DNA of 64,000 bases from Cyrtodaria siliqua (GCA_037043455.1 JAWPHD010010968.1:1-64000); one strand, 5' to 3'. Positions 41,190 through 53,665 are shown, counted from the first letter of the stretch. A program made the numbers and translations. Notes: a model not told the origin generated them from the sequence alone.

Positions 41190-41307
41190 GTGCCTTTTGC
41201 TGATAATGGCACACCAAGTGCCGCAATGGCCCTCGGGCTAAAGCCCTCGCGCCATTACGGCACTAGGTGTGCCATTATCGACAAAAGGCACACCACGCCC
41301 GTATATT
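41174..41307. repeat. 134-bp near-perfect palindrome at right edge of recombinase unit
   Basis: Left arm from aatatacgggcgtggtgtgc pairs with right arm ending gcacaccacgcccgtatatt. Further inside, ataatggcacacc pairs with ggtgtgccattat, agtgccg with cggcact and ggccctcgggct with agccctcgcgcc, leaving only a few mismatches and a centre near 41240. It would form a long cruciform. Confidence 0.92.
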
Positions 41308-41399
41308 AACCTCTAATTAATTAACGGGTTTGTAGTTTAATTTTGCCGTTATTCCACAGATTAGTTTCTTTAAGTCGTATACAGAGTACTCAAATGCCA

Positions 41400-41470
41400 A
41401 ATTGTCGTAACCAATCAGATTTATTCCGTAGTAGTTTCGTATAATATTTTTGAAATATCTTAAACCCCAG
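41400..41470 (+). repeat. Short dispersed repeat shared with 30250-30320
   Basis: 'gtaaccaatcagatttattc' and 'tataatatttttgaaatat' occur in the same order near 30256-30312. Confidence 0.5.
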
Positions 41471-42057
41471 CCTACCATACATAATGACGCTCGACTGTCA
41501 CACACTTTGACAAAATTAAAACATAAGTATATAAAAATAATAGCACCAGTTATAGAACCTGGCTGTCACATGAGTTATACATGTGTGAAGTTTCAGTCTA
41601 TTATTTGTAAGTTTCCGAGATACAGGCTTATACAAAACTTGTACCAATTGTTTCTATTAAAGTCAAAATGGGCCATAACTTTATTACATGTATATAAATT
41701 AATTACTAAAATATAAGCATGAGTTAAAGAACCTGGCTCTATGAAAGACGCAGACAACAATCAAGTGGTGACAATACCTCACCAACTGTTTTTCAAAAAC
41801 AGACGAGCTAAAAACACAGGTAATAAATACAACATCTATTTATAAATGGCATACTTTAAGAAACATTATTGCCATCAAACTCCTCATCTTTTTGCTAATC
41901 TTTAATCTCCTTAGTTTATAATATACCAGGACTTGAAGAGTTTTCGTTCCATATACAATTAATGAAATGAGTTATGAATTATTAACAAGCCTTTTGATTA
42001 GTTAAAATTTCTAAATAGTTTAAAAGTTGCATGAATCTAATATGGAATGAAACAAGT

Positions 42058-42957
42058 TTAAAGTGGCACACGGCAATCTTGAGGTGTTTATGGAGCATCA
42101 AAATTAGCACCATATTTTGTCTTTAAATCTGCTTGTATATAATTAAGCATAAGGTAATTAAATTACTGTTTGGGGCGCTTGTTTCAGCCATGGAGTACGT
42201 TATAACGTACTTCCTGTTTCAGCCAAAGGTTTTTTGGACTTTTAAGATAAAATTAATCTACTACCTAAATAAGTTGTATATCAGTGAAACAGTAATTTTT
42301 AGTGGTAAATAAAAATACCTTACTTTTCAAAATCGGTTGATAAATAAAAAAATCCTGTGCGAAAGTTGTTTTTGATGGGTCATTTTCAATGCAAAATTCT
42401 GCTGCATGAAAAATTTGAAAATATTTTTTTTTTTGAATTTTATCCAAAAATGGTTTTAAATTGTTGGATATTAGTAAATTAAGAAACCCTGAAAGTTTTA
42501 TAGCAAAATATGAAGTATTACTGAAGTTATTTGACATTTCTTAATTTTCTGCTGTCACACCAATATAAAGGAATTTACATGGGAAAAGGCCCATCAAAAA
42601 ATCTTTTTGGCTGTAAAATATTTATTTCTCAATCGATTTTCAAAAGTAAAGTAGTTTTATTTATCACTAAAAATGCCAGTTCTAATGATATATAATTGAT
42701 GTGCGTATTATTAAAATTGCTCAAGTTACTGCAGAAAAACCTTTGGCTGAAACAAGCGTCCCAAACAATAGTTTGCATTTTCTACAATATAATTACAAAG
42801 GTGTAAATATATTATTGGTGCAATGTAATCAACAATTAGTCAGATGCAATTTGCTTTGTACTCTTCAAATAATTATTAAAAATAATTAGCAAATATGCAA
42901 AAAAACTCGTGTTTTAAAAAGTTTAGATTGCTGTGTGTCCCTTTAAGATAGTTTTTA
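42058..42957. mobile_element. MITE 'aaagggacacacggcaat', copy interrupted by element T1
   Basis: The left end 'aaagtggcacacggcaatct' (42060) and right end 'gattgctgtgtgtcccttta' (to about 42955) are the ends of one small element whose middle is split by the 613-bp T1 element. Uninterrupted relatives follow at 43088 and 43431. Confidence 0.8.
42163..42775. mobile_element. TIR element family T1, copy 2 (nested)
   Basis: Ends 'gtttggggcgcttgtttcag' and 'ctgaaacaagcgtcccaaac' are inverted. Near the left end a 35-bp insertion carries the perfect palindrome agtacgttataacgtact and duplicates 'tgtttcagcc' on its other side. The core matches 15281-15756 but includes an extra stretch around 42420-42520. 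Confidence 0.85.
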
Positions 42958-43087
42958 CCACATGACATGACGGTCAAATGTCTAAAAAAATCAAAATGGA
43001 ATCAACCCGCCATGACGTCAGATAATTTTTGTGCCAAAACATTGTGTCATAAACGTCAGATACTAAACAGTTTGTTTTCTGTGTTTA

Positions 43088-43288
43088 AAGGGACACACGG
43101 CAATCTTGAAGTCTTTGCAGTTTCTTCAATATAATTACAAAGGTGTTTATATACTATTGGTGCAATGTAATCAACAATTAGTCAGATGCAATTTGCTTTG
43201 TACTCTTCAAATAATTATTAAAAATAATTAGCAAATATGCAAAAAAACTCGTGTTTTAAAAGGTTTAGATTGCTGTGTGTCCCTTTAA
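43088..43288. mobile_element. MITE 'aaagggacacacggcaat', copy 2
   Basis: Bounded by 'aaagggacacacggcaatct' and 'gattgctgtgtgtcccttta'. The copy and its right-hand spacer (with 'catgacatgacggtcaaatg' and 'cgccatgacgtcagata') repeat the preceding copy with a 342-bp offset, so whole unit plus spacer was tandemly duplicated. Confidence 0.85.
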
Positions 43289-43430
43289 GATAGTTTTTAC
43301 CACATGACATGACGGTCAAATGTCTAAAAAAAATCAAAATGGAATCAACCCGCCATGACGTCAGATAATTTTTGTGCCAAAACATCGTGTCATAAACGTC
43401 AGATACTAAACAGTTTGTTTTCTCTGTTTA

Positions 43431-43630
43431 AAGGGACACACGGCAATATTGAAGTCTTTGCAATTTTTTCAATATAATTACAAAGGTGTTAATATATTAT
43501 TGGCGCAATGTAATCAACAATTAGTCATGCAATTTGCTTTGTTCTATTCAAATAATAATTAAAAATAATTTGCAAATATGCAAAAAACATCGAGTTTTAA
43601 AAAGTTTAGATTGCTGCGTGTCCCTTTAAA
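43431..43630. mobile_element. MITE 'aaagggacacacggcaat', copy 3
   Basis: Third tandem copy, slightly more diverged (aatatt for aatctt at the left end, gctgcgtgtcc at the right). Confidence 0.85.
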
Positions 43631-43727
43631 GATAGTTTTATAACAAGACATGACGGTCAAATGCTTTAAAAAATTGTAATGGAATAAACCCGCCATGACG
43701 TCAGATACTAAACAGCTTTTCTCTCTT

Positions 43728-44020
43728 TAAAATCTTGAAGTGTTTGAAATGGGTGTCTCGATTTATATATACAGTATCATTTTTACTTTTACCCTGGTCA
43801 CTTTTGAATAAATCAAATTTTAAGTATTCACCATTTCGTCTGATTATACTATAAGTTTTAATATATTATTTGTGCAATAATAACAAAAATTAATAATATG
43901 CAAAAACAAATTGCTTAATACTATTCTTATAATTAATATTAATGATTGAACAAATGCAAGTTATGCAGAAAAACAAGCGTGATGCCGTGAGTTTTAAAAA
44001 ATTAAAGATTGCCGTGTGTC
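43728..44020. mobile_element. MITE 'aaagggacacacggcaat', copy 4 (left end damaged)
   Basis: The right end 'gattgccgtgtgtcccttta' is intact. The left end is reduced to 'tttaaaatcttgaagtgttt'. Same family as its neighbours. Confidence 0.65.
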
Positions 44021-44157
44021 CCTTTAAAAAACAAAATAAAAAATGGAATTGTTATCATGTCGACGATTTATTATTGTAAGTTCTTTGTTAATAACACATT
44101 TCAGACTTCGATCATGATGAATTGTTTCAGTTAACAAAATCTGCCTCGTGTTACAAA

Positions 44158-44452
44158 TTAAAGGGACACTTGGCAAACTTGATTTTTTAAAAATGCAGGC
44201 ATCCCTTTAGTTTTCTACATAACTTGCATTTGTTCAATCATTTATATTATTAGATTAGTGTTTACAAATTACTAACTATATATTATATTCCAACAATAAT
44301 ATATTTAAAAACCTGGTAGAATAATGAAGACAATTGAAATCTCAAATTTTGATTATATGCAAGTAAGTTCCAAGACAAAATGATACAGGAATAATAAATC
44401 GCGGTTTTTAATGCTTGATACTAAACTCAAGATTATCGTGTGTCCCTTTAAA
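44158..44452. mobile_element. MITE 'aaagggacacacggcaat', copy 5
   Basis: The left end 'ttaaagggacacttggcaaa' and right end 'gattatcgtgtgtcccttta' bound a longer, older copy. Confidence 0.7.
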
Positions 44453-44845
44453 ATCATTGATGTCCAATTAATAGACACTGTTCTAGGTTGTACTAACAAG
44501 AAAAGTTGAATTTAAGTACGTCCCACAATCACAAAAAGGTTATATGACGCCAACAGGAATGTTGCGTTCAAAGTGACTTAGGGGTTTTGAGGAAAGATTA
44601 AAACGTGATTTCACTATGTTTTGTAATGGCAGCCATTTTGAATTGGACGGTATCATCGGAAATAACTTTAAAGGGGAACTTTGACTTGTACGCACATATT
44701 CCAGATGATGATATTTTGGTGGAAACAATGCTTCTTGAATACAGCCCGTGAAATCTTAAAATTAGTTCTAGTAAATAACACATACAAATATCACAAAGTC
44801 ACACAGCTAATGTTATACATGTACAAATACAAACTATCAAAACAA

Positions 44846-45121
44846 ACACTTGACGACACTTATAAGCACCCCAGTTACATTATATTTCATATCTTTTAAA
44901 TTTAAATTATTTGACAAAATAGTCTGAAAACTCATCAATATAATTATTTTTAACTGATTCAGCAAAAATAAAATTGAAAATAAATAATTCATTTGATAAT
45001 CAGATTACATTCCGTCACCGCTTTCAAGAATGTGTTCAAAGTTTGAGGAAATTATGACGAAAAAAATAAATGTTTTATTAGCATTTAAAATCGGGGTTAA
45101 CTTATAAGTGTCGTCTAGTGT
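44846..45121. mobile_element. 276-bp MITE with 'acacttgacgacacttataag' ends
   Basis: The 21-bp left end (44846-44866) is the reverse complement of 45101-45121 with one mismatch. The core is AT-rich and non-coding. Target duplication is not clear. Confidence 0.8.
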
Positions 45122-45289
45122 ATTAGAAATTCACACTGCTAATCCTATACAAATTATCAAATATGCAAAATAACATTCCTTACAGCGTACATGGTTTCCA
45201 CTAATTCTATACAAATATGCAAAATAACTTTCCTAACATGGGAAATATAAATCCCAATTTTGCAAAAACTAAAAAAGTCCTTTAAAAGT

Positions 45290-45690
45290 TGCGCATTTAA
45301 CCCCTGACCTGGCCATGACCTTGACCTTAAAGAGTGTGGTGGGGTATATCAGGACGACACACTGCCTGCTGTGGTTTTTAAACCATTTCTTCAAATCCCT
45401 TGGTTAAAAGCCAACCAAGGAAATAGGTACATTCGACCTTTGACCCCAAGCCATGACCTTGACGTGAGGATTGTGGAAGTTACACACCGTCGTCTTGTGC
45501 AACAAAATTTACAAATCCGACTATTGCTTAAAATGTGTGTGGCATGTACAAGATCAGTTACAGACTCACGGACAAACGGACGCCAAAGTCATTTATATAT
45601 TCCCCAACCTTTTCGATCAGGCGCTAAAAATGGGAACCCCCAGGACCCTCATTTTCACCCAAGTGGTTTCATCTGTACACATCTTATATT
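45290..45690 (+). repeat. 'ccatgaccttgacct' repeat
   Basis: 'tgacctggccatgaccttga' at 45305 and 'tgaccccaagccatgacctt' at 45439 are two related blocks, followed by 'cacggacaaacggacgccaa' near 45567. The wording is typical of an abundant bivalve repeat (recalled, not searched). Frames over it are not regarded as genes. Confidence 0.55.
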
Positions 45691-45759
45691 CTAGGATACA
45701 ACACTCATTTCGAAGTAAACAACTCTCAACATACGTATAATAGTTGTCGAGACGATGAT

Positions 45760-46370
45760 TTTTAACAGTCTCCCTCTAAATCTCTATGGAGGAAAAACAA
45801 CATGTTTGACTATTTAATGTGGCCAAATTGATCGAAAACAATTTTTTTTAGAAATTCTTAATAAAAGTCACTTCAATAGATAGAAAATAACCCCACTAAG
45901 AAAACAAGTGGTTGTATTTAACGATCGGTTGAGTAGTTTTCGAAAAATGATTTTTTTTTTTAATTTTGTTAAAAATGGCTACTCTGAAAAAACACCCAAT
46001 TTGAACAAAAACAACTTTTTTTTGAAATTCGATATAAAACTTACATGATTAGTTTGGAAATGATTCAACGAAGAAAACAAGTCGAAGTAGATCGAATTGA
46101 AAATCGGTCGAGTATTTCAAAAGTTATCGTCCGAAAAACATGAATTTGTACTCAACAACTAAAAATACACATAAAACATTTGTTTACTGAAAAACAACAA
46201 ATATCTGCAGATTATTTCAGCAATAATAAACTGTGGATCTACATTAAGGTCGACGATACCTAACGACATCGTCAATTATCGGTAAATGTCGGCATTTATC
46301 GTAACCGCTTTCGTTAAACATCGTAAATGATCGTGAGCCGTCTTAAAATAGAAACGCGGTGGTGTTTTCC
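45760..46370. other. Intergenic, nothing recognised
   Basis: AT-rich with several poly-T runs and 'atcggt(c/t)gagta' words near 45925 and 46110. No gene is supported. Confidence 0.4.
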
Positions 46371-46398
46371 AATTGTGTGACGTCATTGAAGTCACAAA

Positions 46399-46419
46399 AT
46401 GGCTGACGCAGAAAAGCAG
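46399..46419 (+). CDS. Possible first coding exon MADAEKQ
   Basis: ATGGCTGACGCAGAAAAGCAG follows 'acaaa' and is followed directly by the donor-like gtatga. A 'gtgacgtcat' CRE-like site lies 20-30 bp upstream. If real, it starts a gene whose remaining exons lie to the right, past a MITE inserted in the intron and probably beyond the satellites. No downstream exon was found, so this is tentative. Confidence 0.2.
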
Positions 46420-46428
46420 GTATGATAG

Positions 46429-46903
46429 TAGGTGTACCGGAAGTAAATCAAATCCCATTGAGTCCAATGCTATATTGACAAAGCTTTCTAGTTAGCCATT
46501 TTTCAAAATGAAATTCAAACTAAGATTCACTAACATGTTCTTAGTCATGAGACCTGCCTCTCTAGAACACTGCTGAGAATAGTAGGGGTCATGTGGCATA
46601 TAAGAAAATAAAATTCTGATCTTTGTTGATACCGTGAACAAACTGCATTCATTCGGCACCTCTTAAATGTGTTCTACTTTCACTTTCAAAACTGTCAAGT
46701 TGATAAATAAAATCATCATACAACCATGCAAATGGTTTTAAGCTATCACAAACATGTCAATAAATTCATTTCAGCCAGAAAAACAGGCCTTAAATACTCA
46801 AAAATGCCTTTTATCACAAAAAAAGTTAGGGATTATATATGTGGGAACTCATTTCGACTACACCAGGCATGAATACCATAGTGATTTACTTCCGGTACAC
46901 CTA
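46429..46903. mobile_element. 475-bp TA-flanked MITE
   Basis: ggtgtaccggaagtaaatca (46431-46450) and its exact reverse complement (46882-46901) form perfect 20-bp inverted ends, flanked by TA on both sides (46429-46430, 46902-46903). A TA target suggests the Tc1/mariner superfamily. There is no transposase. Confidence 0.9.
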
Positions 46904-47169
46904 GTAACCCAGTTTGGACACTAAAACCGGGCTATCTACCGGCGGCAAATTTTTTGCTTTTCCGGCTGTGTTTGACGATTTCCTGCCAGAAATGTTAATA
47001 AAAGTAATTATACGTGTGTTATTTATTGTCAAATGCCCCCAAAAATATTAATCTAAAAACAGTTTAAACCAATCTACGGAGGAAGATTGTTTTCGAATAT
47101 ACGGCTTGAAAACGGTACAGTAAATTAGTGCACATAAACAAACAGTCTTTTTCAACTTAAGATATTGTA

Positions 47170-48161
47170 AACTGTTGTGCTTCTACTGTTTTTACTGTTG
47201 TTGATGTTGCTGCTGTTGCTGCTGATGATGATGCTTTGCTTACTGCTGCTAACATTTTGCTGCTGCTATTGCTGCTGCTGATGATGATGATGATGATTAT
47301 CTGCTGCTAGTGTGTTTGCTGCTGCTACTGCTGATGCTTATCTGCTGCTAAGGTTTTTGCTACTGCTGCTGCTGCTGATGATGATGATGCTTATCTGCTG
47401 CTGCTGCTGATGATGCTGCTATTTTTGCTGCTGCTAGTGCTGCTGCTGCTGCTGATGAAGATGATGATGCTTATCTGCTGCTACTGTTTTTGCTGCTACT
47501 GATGATGATGATGCTTAACTACTGATACTGTTTTCGCTGCTGCTGCTGATGATGATGATTCTTATCTGCTGCTACTGTTTTTGTTGCTGCTGGAGATACT
47601 GCTACTGTTTTTTCTGCTGCTGCTTATCTGCTGCTACTGTTTTTCTGCTACTACTGCTTCTGCTGCTGATGATGATGATCATGCTTATCTGCTGCTACTC
47701 TTGTTGCTGCTGTTACTGCTGCTACTGCTGATGATGATGATGCTTATCTGCTGCTACTGTTTTTGCTCCTCCTGTTGCTATTGTAGCTGCTGCTGCTGCT
47801 GATGATGATCATGATGCTATGATAATGATGATGATGCTTATCTGTTGCTACTGTTTTTGCTGCTGCTGCTGCTGCTGCTGTTTTAGCTACTGCGGCTGCC
47901 GCTGCTGCTGCTGATGATGATGATTATGATGATACTTATCTACTGTTGTTGATGTTGCTGCTGCTGCTGCTGCTGCTGCTGTTGATGATGATGATGCTTA
48001 TCTGCTGCTAGTGTTTTTGCTGCTGCTGCTGCTGCCGCTGCGGCTGCTGCTGATAATGATGATGCTTATCTGCTGCTAGTGTTTTTGCTGTTTTGTTGCT
48101 GTTGCTGCTGCTGCTGCTGCTGATGATGATGATGCTTATCTGCTACTACTGTTTTTGCTGC

Positions 48162-48193
<32 letters not shown>

Positions 48194-48274
48194 ATGATTA
48201 TGATGATGATGATGATGATGATGTTTATCTGCTGCTACTGTTTTGATGCTGCTGCTGCTGATGTTGCTGTTGCT

Positions 48275-48308
<34 letters not shown>

Positions 48309-48995
48309 ATATTTTATGATAATGATGATCCTTCAGACAGTGATGTTATGCTGCTGCTGCTGAGTTGATTGTGATGCTGAATATGGAGACTGTGGTGAAG
48401 GTGGTGTTGTGGAAATGCTGCAGGTGATGCTGATGATGCTGATGCTTATCTACTGTTAATGTTTTTGCTACTGCTGCTGCTGCTGATGATGATGCTTATC
48501 TGGTGCTACTGCTGCTGATGATGATGATGCTTATCTGCTGCTACTTGTTTTTGCTGCTGCTAGTGCTGCTGCTGCTGATGATGATGATGCTTATCTGCTG
48601 CTACTGTTTTTGTTGCTGCTAGTGATATTGCTACTTTTTTTGCTGCTGCTACCACTGTTGCTGATAATGATGATGCTTATCTGCTGCTACTGTTTTTTCT
48701 GCTGCTGCTACTGCTGCTGATGATATGATGCTTATCTGCTGCTACTCTTTTTCTGCTGCTACTGCTGCTGCTGATGATGATGATGATGCTTATTTGCTTC
48801 TTCTGATTTTTTTCCTACTGCTGCTGTTGTAGCTGCTGCTGCTGCTGATGATGAGGATGCTATGATAATGATGATGATGCTTATCTGTTGCTACTGTTTT
48901 TGCTGCTGCTGCTGCTGTTGTAGTTACTGCGGCTGCCGCTGCTGCTGATGATTATGATGATACTTATCTACTGCTTCTGTTTTTGCTGTTGTTGT

Positions 48996-49027
<32 letters not shown>

Positions 49028-49190
49028 ATGATGATGATGCTTATCTGCTGCTACTGTTTTTGCTGCTTTAGTTGCTGCTGCTGCTGCCGCTGCGGCTGCT
49101 GCTGATGATGATGATGCTTATCTGCTGCTACTGTTTTTGCTGTTGTTGCGGCTGCTAATGATGATGCTTATATTCTGCTACTGTTTTTGC

Positions 49191-49234
<44 letters not shown>

Positions 49235-49304
49235 TTGATGATGTTTGTCTGCTGCTACTGTTTTTGATGCTGCTGCTGCTGATGTTGCTGCTGATGTTGC
49301 TGCT

Positions 49305-49338
<34 letters not shown>

Positions 49339-50756
49339 ATATTTTATGATAATGATGATCCTTCTGGCATTGATGTTATGCTGCTGCTGCTGAGTTGATT
49401 GTGAGGCTGAATATGGAGACTGTGGTGAAGGTTCTGTTGTGGTTGTGGAAATGCTGCAGGTGTTGCTGATGATGCTGATACGTTTCTGCTGCTTATGTTT
49501 TTGCTACTGCTGCTGCTGCTGATGATGATGCTTATCTGCTGCTACTGCTGCTGATGATGATGATGCTTATCTGCTGCTACTGTTTTTGCTGCTGCTAGTG
49601 CTGCTGCTGCTGATGATGATGATGCTTATCTGCTGCTACTGTTTTTGTTGCTGCTAGTGATATTGCTACTTTTTTGCTGCTGCTGCTACTGTTGCTGATA
49701 ATGATGATGCTTATCTGCTGCTACTGTTTTTGCTGCTGCTGCTACTGCTGCTGCTGCTGATAATGATGATGCTTATCTGCTGCTACTGTTTTTGCTGCTG
49801 CTGCTACTGCTGCTGCTGCTGATAATGATGATGCTTATCTGCTGCTACTGTTTTTGCTGCTGCTGCTACTGCTGCTGCTGCTGATAATGATGATGCTTAT
49901 CTGCTGCTACTGTTTTTGCTGCTGCTACTGCTGCTGCTGCTGATGATATGATGCTTATCTGCTGCTACTCTTTTTCTGCTGCTACTGCTGCTGCTGATGA
50001 TGATGATGATGCTTATTTGCTTCTACTGTTTTTGCTCCTCCTGCTGCTGTTGTAGCTGCTGCTGATGATGATGATGAGGATGCTATGATAATGATGATGA
50101 TGCTTATCTGTTGCTACTGTTTTTGCTGCTGCTGCTGCTGCTGTTGTAGTTACTGCGGCTGCCGCTGCTGCTGATGATGATTATGATGATACTTATCTAC
50201 TGCTTCTGTTTTTGCTGTTGTTGTTGCTGCTGTTGCTGCTGCTGATGGTGATGATGATGATGATGCTTATCTGCTGCTACTGTTTTTGCTGCTGCTGCTG
50301 TAGTTGCTGCGGCTGCTGCTGATGATGATGATGCTTATTTGCTGCTACTTTTTTTGCTGTTGTTGCTGCTGCTAATGATGATGCTTATATTCTGCTACTG
50401 TTTTTGCTGCTGATAATGATGATGATGATGATGATGTTGTTGATGATGTTTATCTGCTGCTACTGTTTTTGATAATGCTGCTGCTGATGTAGCTTCTGCT
50501 GCTGCTGCTGCTGCTGATGATGATGATGGTGATATTTTATGATGATGATGATCCTTGAGACAGTGATGTTATGCTGCTGCTGCTGAGATAATTGTGATGC
50601 TGAATATGGAGACTGTGGTGAAGGTGGTGTTGTGGTTGTGGAAATTCTGCAGGTGATGATGATACTGCTGCTGCTGTTTCTGCTACGGCTGCTGCTACTG
50701 GAGATGCGGCTGCTGCTGCTGATAACAATATGCTATTGCTTCTGCTGCTGAGGATT

Positions 50757-50795
<39 letters not shown>

Positions 50796-51106
50796 ACTGT
50801 GATGATGTTGAGGAAATGCTTCTGCTGCTGATGATGATGATGCTTATTTGCTGCTACTGTTTTTGCTACTGCTGCTGCTGCTGATGATGATGATTCTTAA
50901 CTGCTGCTACTGTTTTTGTTGCTGCTGGTGATACTGCTATTGTTTTTGCTGCTGCTGCTGCTGTTGCTGATAATGATAATGCTTATCTGATGCTACTGTT
51001 TTTGCTGCTGCTGCTGTTGTTGTAGCTACTGCTGCTGCCGCTGCTGCTGCTGCTGCTGATGATGATTATGATGATACTTATATACTGCTACTGTTTTTGC
51101 TGTTGT

Positions 51107-51144
<38 letters not shown>

Positions 51145-51328
51145 ATGATGATGATGATGCTTATCTGTTATTACTTTTTTTGCTGCTGCTGATGTAGCTG
51201 CTGATGCTGCTGCTGCCGCTGCGGCAGCTGCTGATGATGATGATGCTTATCTGCTGCTACTATTTTTGCTGCTGCTGCTGATGATGATGATGTTGTTGAT
51301 GATGTTTATCTGCTGCTACTGTTTTTGA

Positions 51329-51381
<53 letters not shown>

Positions 51382-51772
51382 GTGATATTTTATGATGATG
51401 ATGATCCTTGAGACAGTGATGTTATGCTGCTGCTGCTGAGATAATTGTGATGCTGAATATGGAGACTGTGGTGAAGGTGGTGTTGTGGTTGTGGAAATGC
51501 TGCAGGTGATGATGATGATACTGCTGCTGCTGTTGCTGCTACGGCTGCTGCTACTGGAGATGCGGCTGCTGCTGCTGATAACAATATGCTATTGCTACTG
51601 CTGCTGAGAATTATGATGATGATGATGATGATGATGGAGACTGTGTTGATGTTGTGGAAATGCTTCTGCTGCTGATGATGATGATGCTTATCTGCTGCTA
51701 CTATTTTTGCTGCTGCTGATGATGATGATGATGTTGTTGATGATGTTTATCTGCTGCTACTGTTTTTGATGC

Positions 51773-51804
<32 letters not shown>

Positions 51805-52516
51805 ATGATGGTGATATTTTATGATGATGATGATCCTTGAGACAGTGATGTTATGCTGCTGCTGCTGAGATAATTGTGATGCTGAATATGGAGACTGTGG
51901 TGAAGGTGGTGTTGTGGTTGTGGAAATGCTGCAGGTGATGATGATGATACTGCTGCTGCTGTTGCTGCTACGGCTGCTGCTACTGGAGATGCGGCTGCTG
52001 CTGCTGATAACAATATGCTATTGCTACTGCTGCTGAGAATTATGATGATGTTGATGATGATGGAGACTGTGTTGATGTTGTGGAAATGCTTCTGCTGCTG
52101 ATGATGATGATGCTTATCTGCTGCTACTGATTTTGCTACTGCTGCTGCTGCTGCTGCTGATGATGATGATTCTTATCTGCTGCTACTGTTTTTGTTGCTG
52201 CTGGTGATACTGCTATTGTTTTTGCTGCTGCTGCTGCTGTTGCTGATAATGATGATGCTTATCTGATGCTACTGTTGACTTATCTGCTGCTTATCTGCTG
52301 CTGTTGTAGCTACTGCTGCTGCCGCTGCTGCTGCTGCTGATGATGATTATGATGATACTTATATACTACTCCTGTTTTTGCTGTTGTTGTTGCTGCTGCT
52401 GCTGATGATGGTGATGATGATGATGATGCTTATCTGCTGCTACTGTTTTTGCTGCTGCTGATGTAGCTGCTGATGATGATGTTGTTGATGATGTTTATCT
52501 GCTGCTACTGTTTTTT

Positions 52517-52580
<64 letters not shown>

Positions 52581-53548
52581 ATGATATTTTATGATGATGA
52601 TGATCCTTGAGACAGTGATGTTATGCTGCTGCTGCTGAGATAATTGTGATGCTGAATATGGAGACTGTGGTGAAGGTGGTGTTGTGGTTGTGGAAATGCT
52701 GCAGGTGATGATGATGATACTGCTGCTGCTGTTGCTGCTACGGCTGCTGCTACTGGAGATGCGGCTGCTGCTGCTGCTGATAACAATATGCTATTGCTAC
52801 TGCTGCTGAGATGATGATAATGATGATGATGATGGAGACTGTGTTGATGTTGTGGAAATGCTTCTGCTGCTGATGATGATGATGCTTATCTGCTGCTACT
52901 GTTTTTGCTACTGCTGCTGCTGCTGATGATGATGATTCTTATCTGCTGCTACTGTTTTTGTTGCTGCTGGTGATGCTGCTATTGTTTTTGCTGCTGCTGC
53001 TGCTGTTGCTGATAATGATGATGCTTATCTGATGCTACTGTTTTTGCTACTGCTGCTGCTGATGATGATGATGATGCTTATCTGCTGCTACTGTTTTTGC
53101 TGCTGTAGCTGTTGCTGCTTCTGATGATGATGTTGTTGATGATGTTTATCTGCTACTACTGTTTTTGATGCTGCTGCTGCTGATGTTGCTGTTGCTACTG
53201 ATGTTGCTGCTGATGATGATGATGATGATGATGATGGTGATATTTTATGATGATGATGATCCTTGAGACAGTGATGTTATGCTCTGCTGCTGAGATAATT
53301 GTGATGCTGAATATTGAGACTGTGGTGAAGGTGGTGTTGTGGTTGTGGAAATGCTGCAGGTGATGATGATGATACTGCTGCTGCTGTTGCTGCTACGTCT
53401 GCTGCTACTGGAGATGCGGCTGCTGCTGCTGATAACAATATGCTGTTGCTACTGCTGCTGCTATTGCTGCTAAGGATAATGATGATGATGATGATGATGA
53501 TGATGGTGGTGGAGACTGTGTTGATGTTGTGGAAATGCTGCTTCTTCT

Positions 53549-53579
<31 letters not shown>

Positions 53580-53665
53580 ACGATTATAATGATGACGATG
53601 ATGCTTTGCTGTGTTTTGCTGCTGCTGTTGTTGCAGATGATGATGATACAGATGATGATGAATCA
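47170..53665. repeat. 6.5-kb CTG/GAT compound satellite with higher-order cassette
   Basis: Alternating (ctg)n and (gat)n runs are joined by the phrase 'gcttatctgctgctactgtt' followed by tttgctg, giving units of roughly 40-70 bp. A more complex cassette recurs about seven times (near 48307, 49327, 50523, 51383, 51812, 52582 and 53237). It contains 'gacagtgatgttatgctgct', 'gtgatgctgaatatggagac' and 'ggaaatgctgcaggtgatg', at spacings of about 430-1190 bp. The longest pure tract is about 17 CTG (52520-52571), and (GAT)n reaches about 14 units near 49192. Minus-strand frames of 63-129 codons starting MLSAAAAASPVAA repeat with the cassette and are not called genes. Confidence 0.95.
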
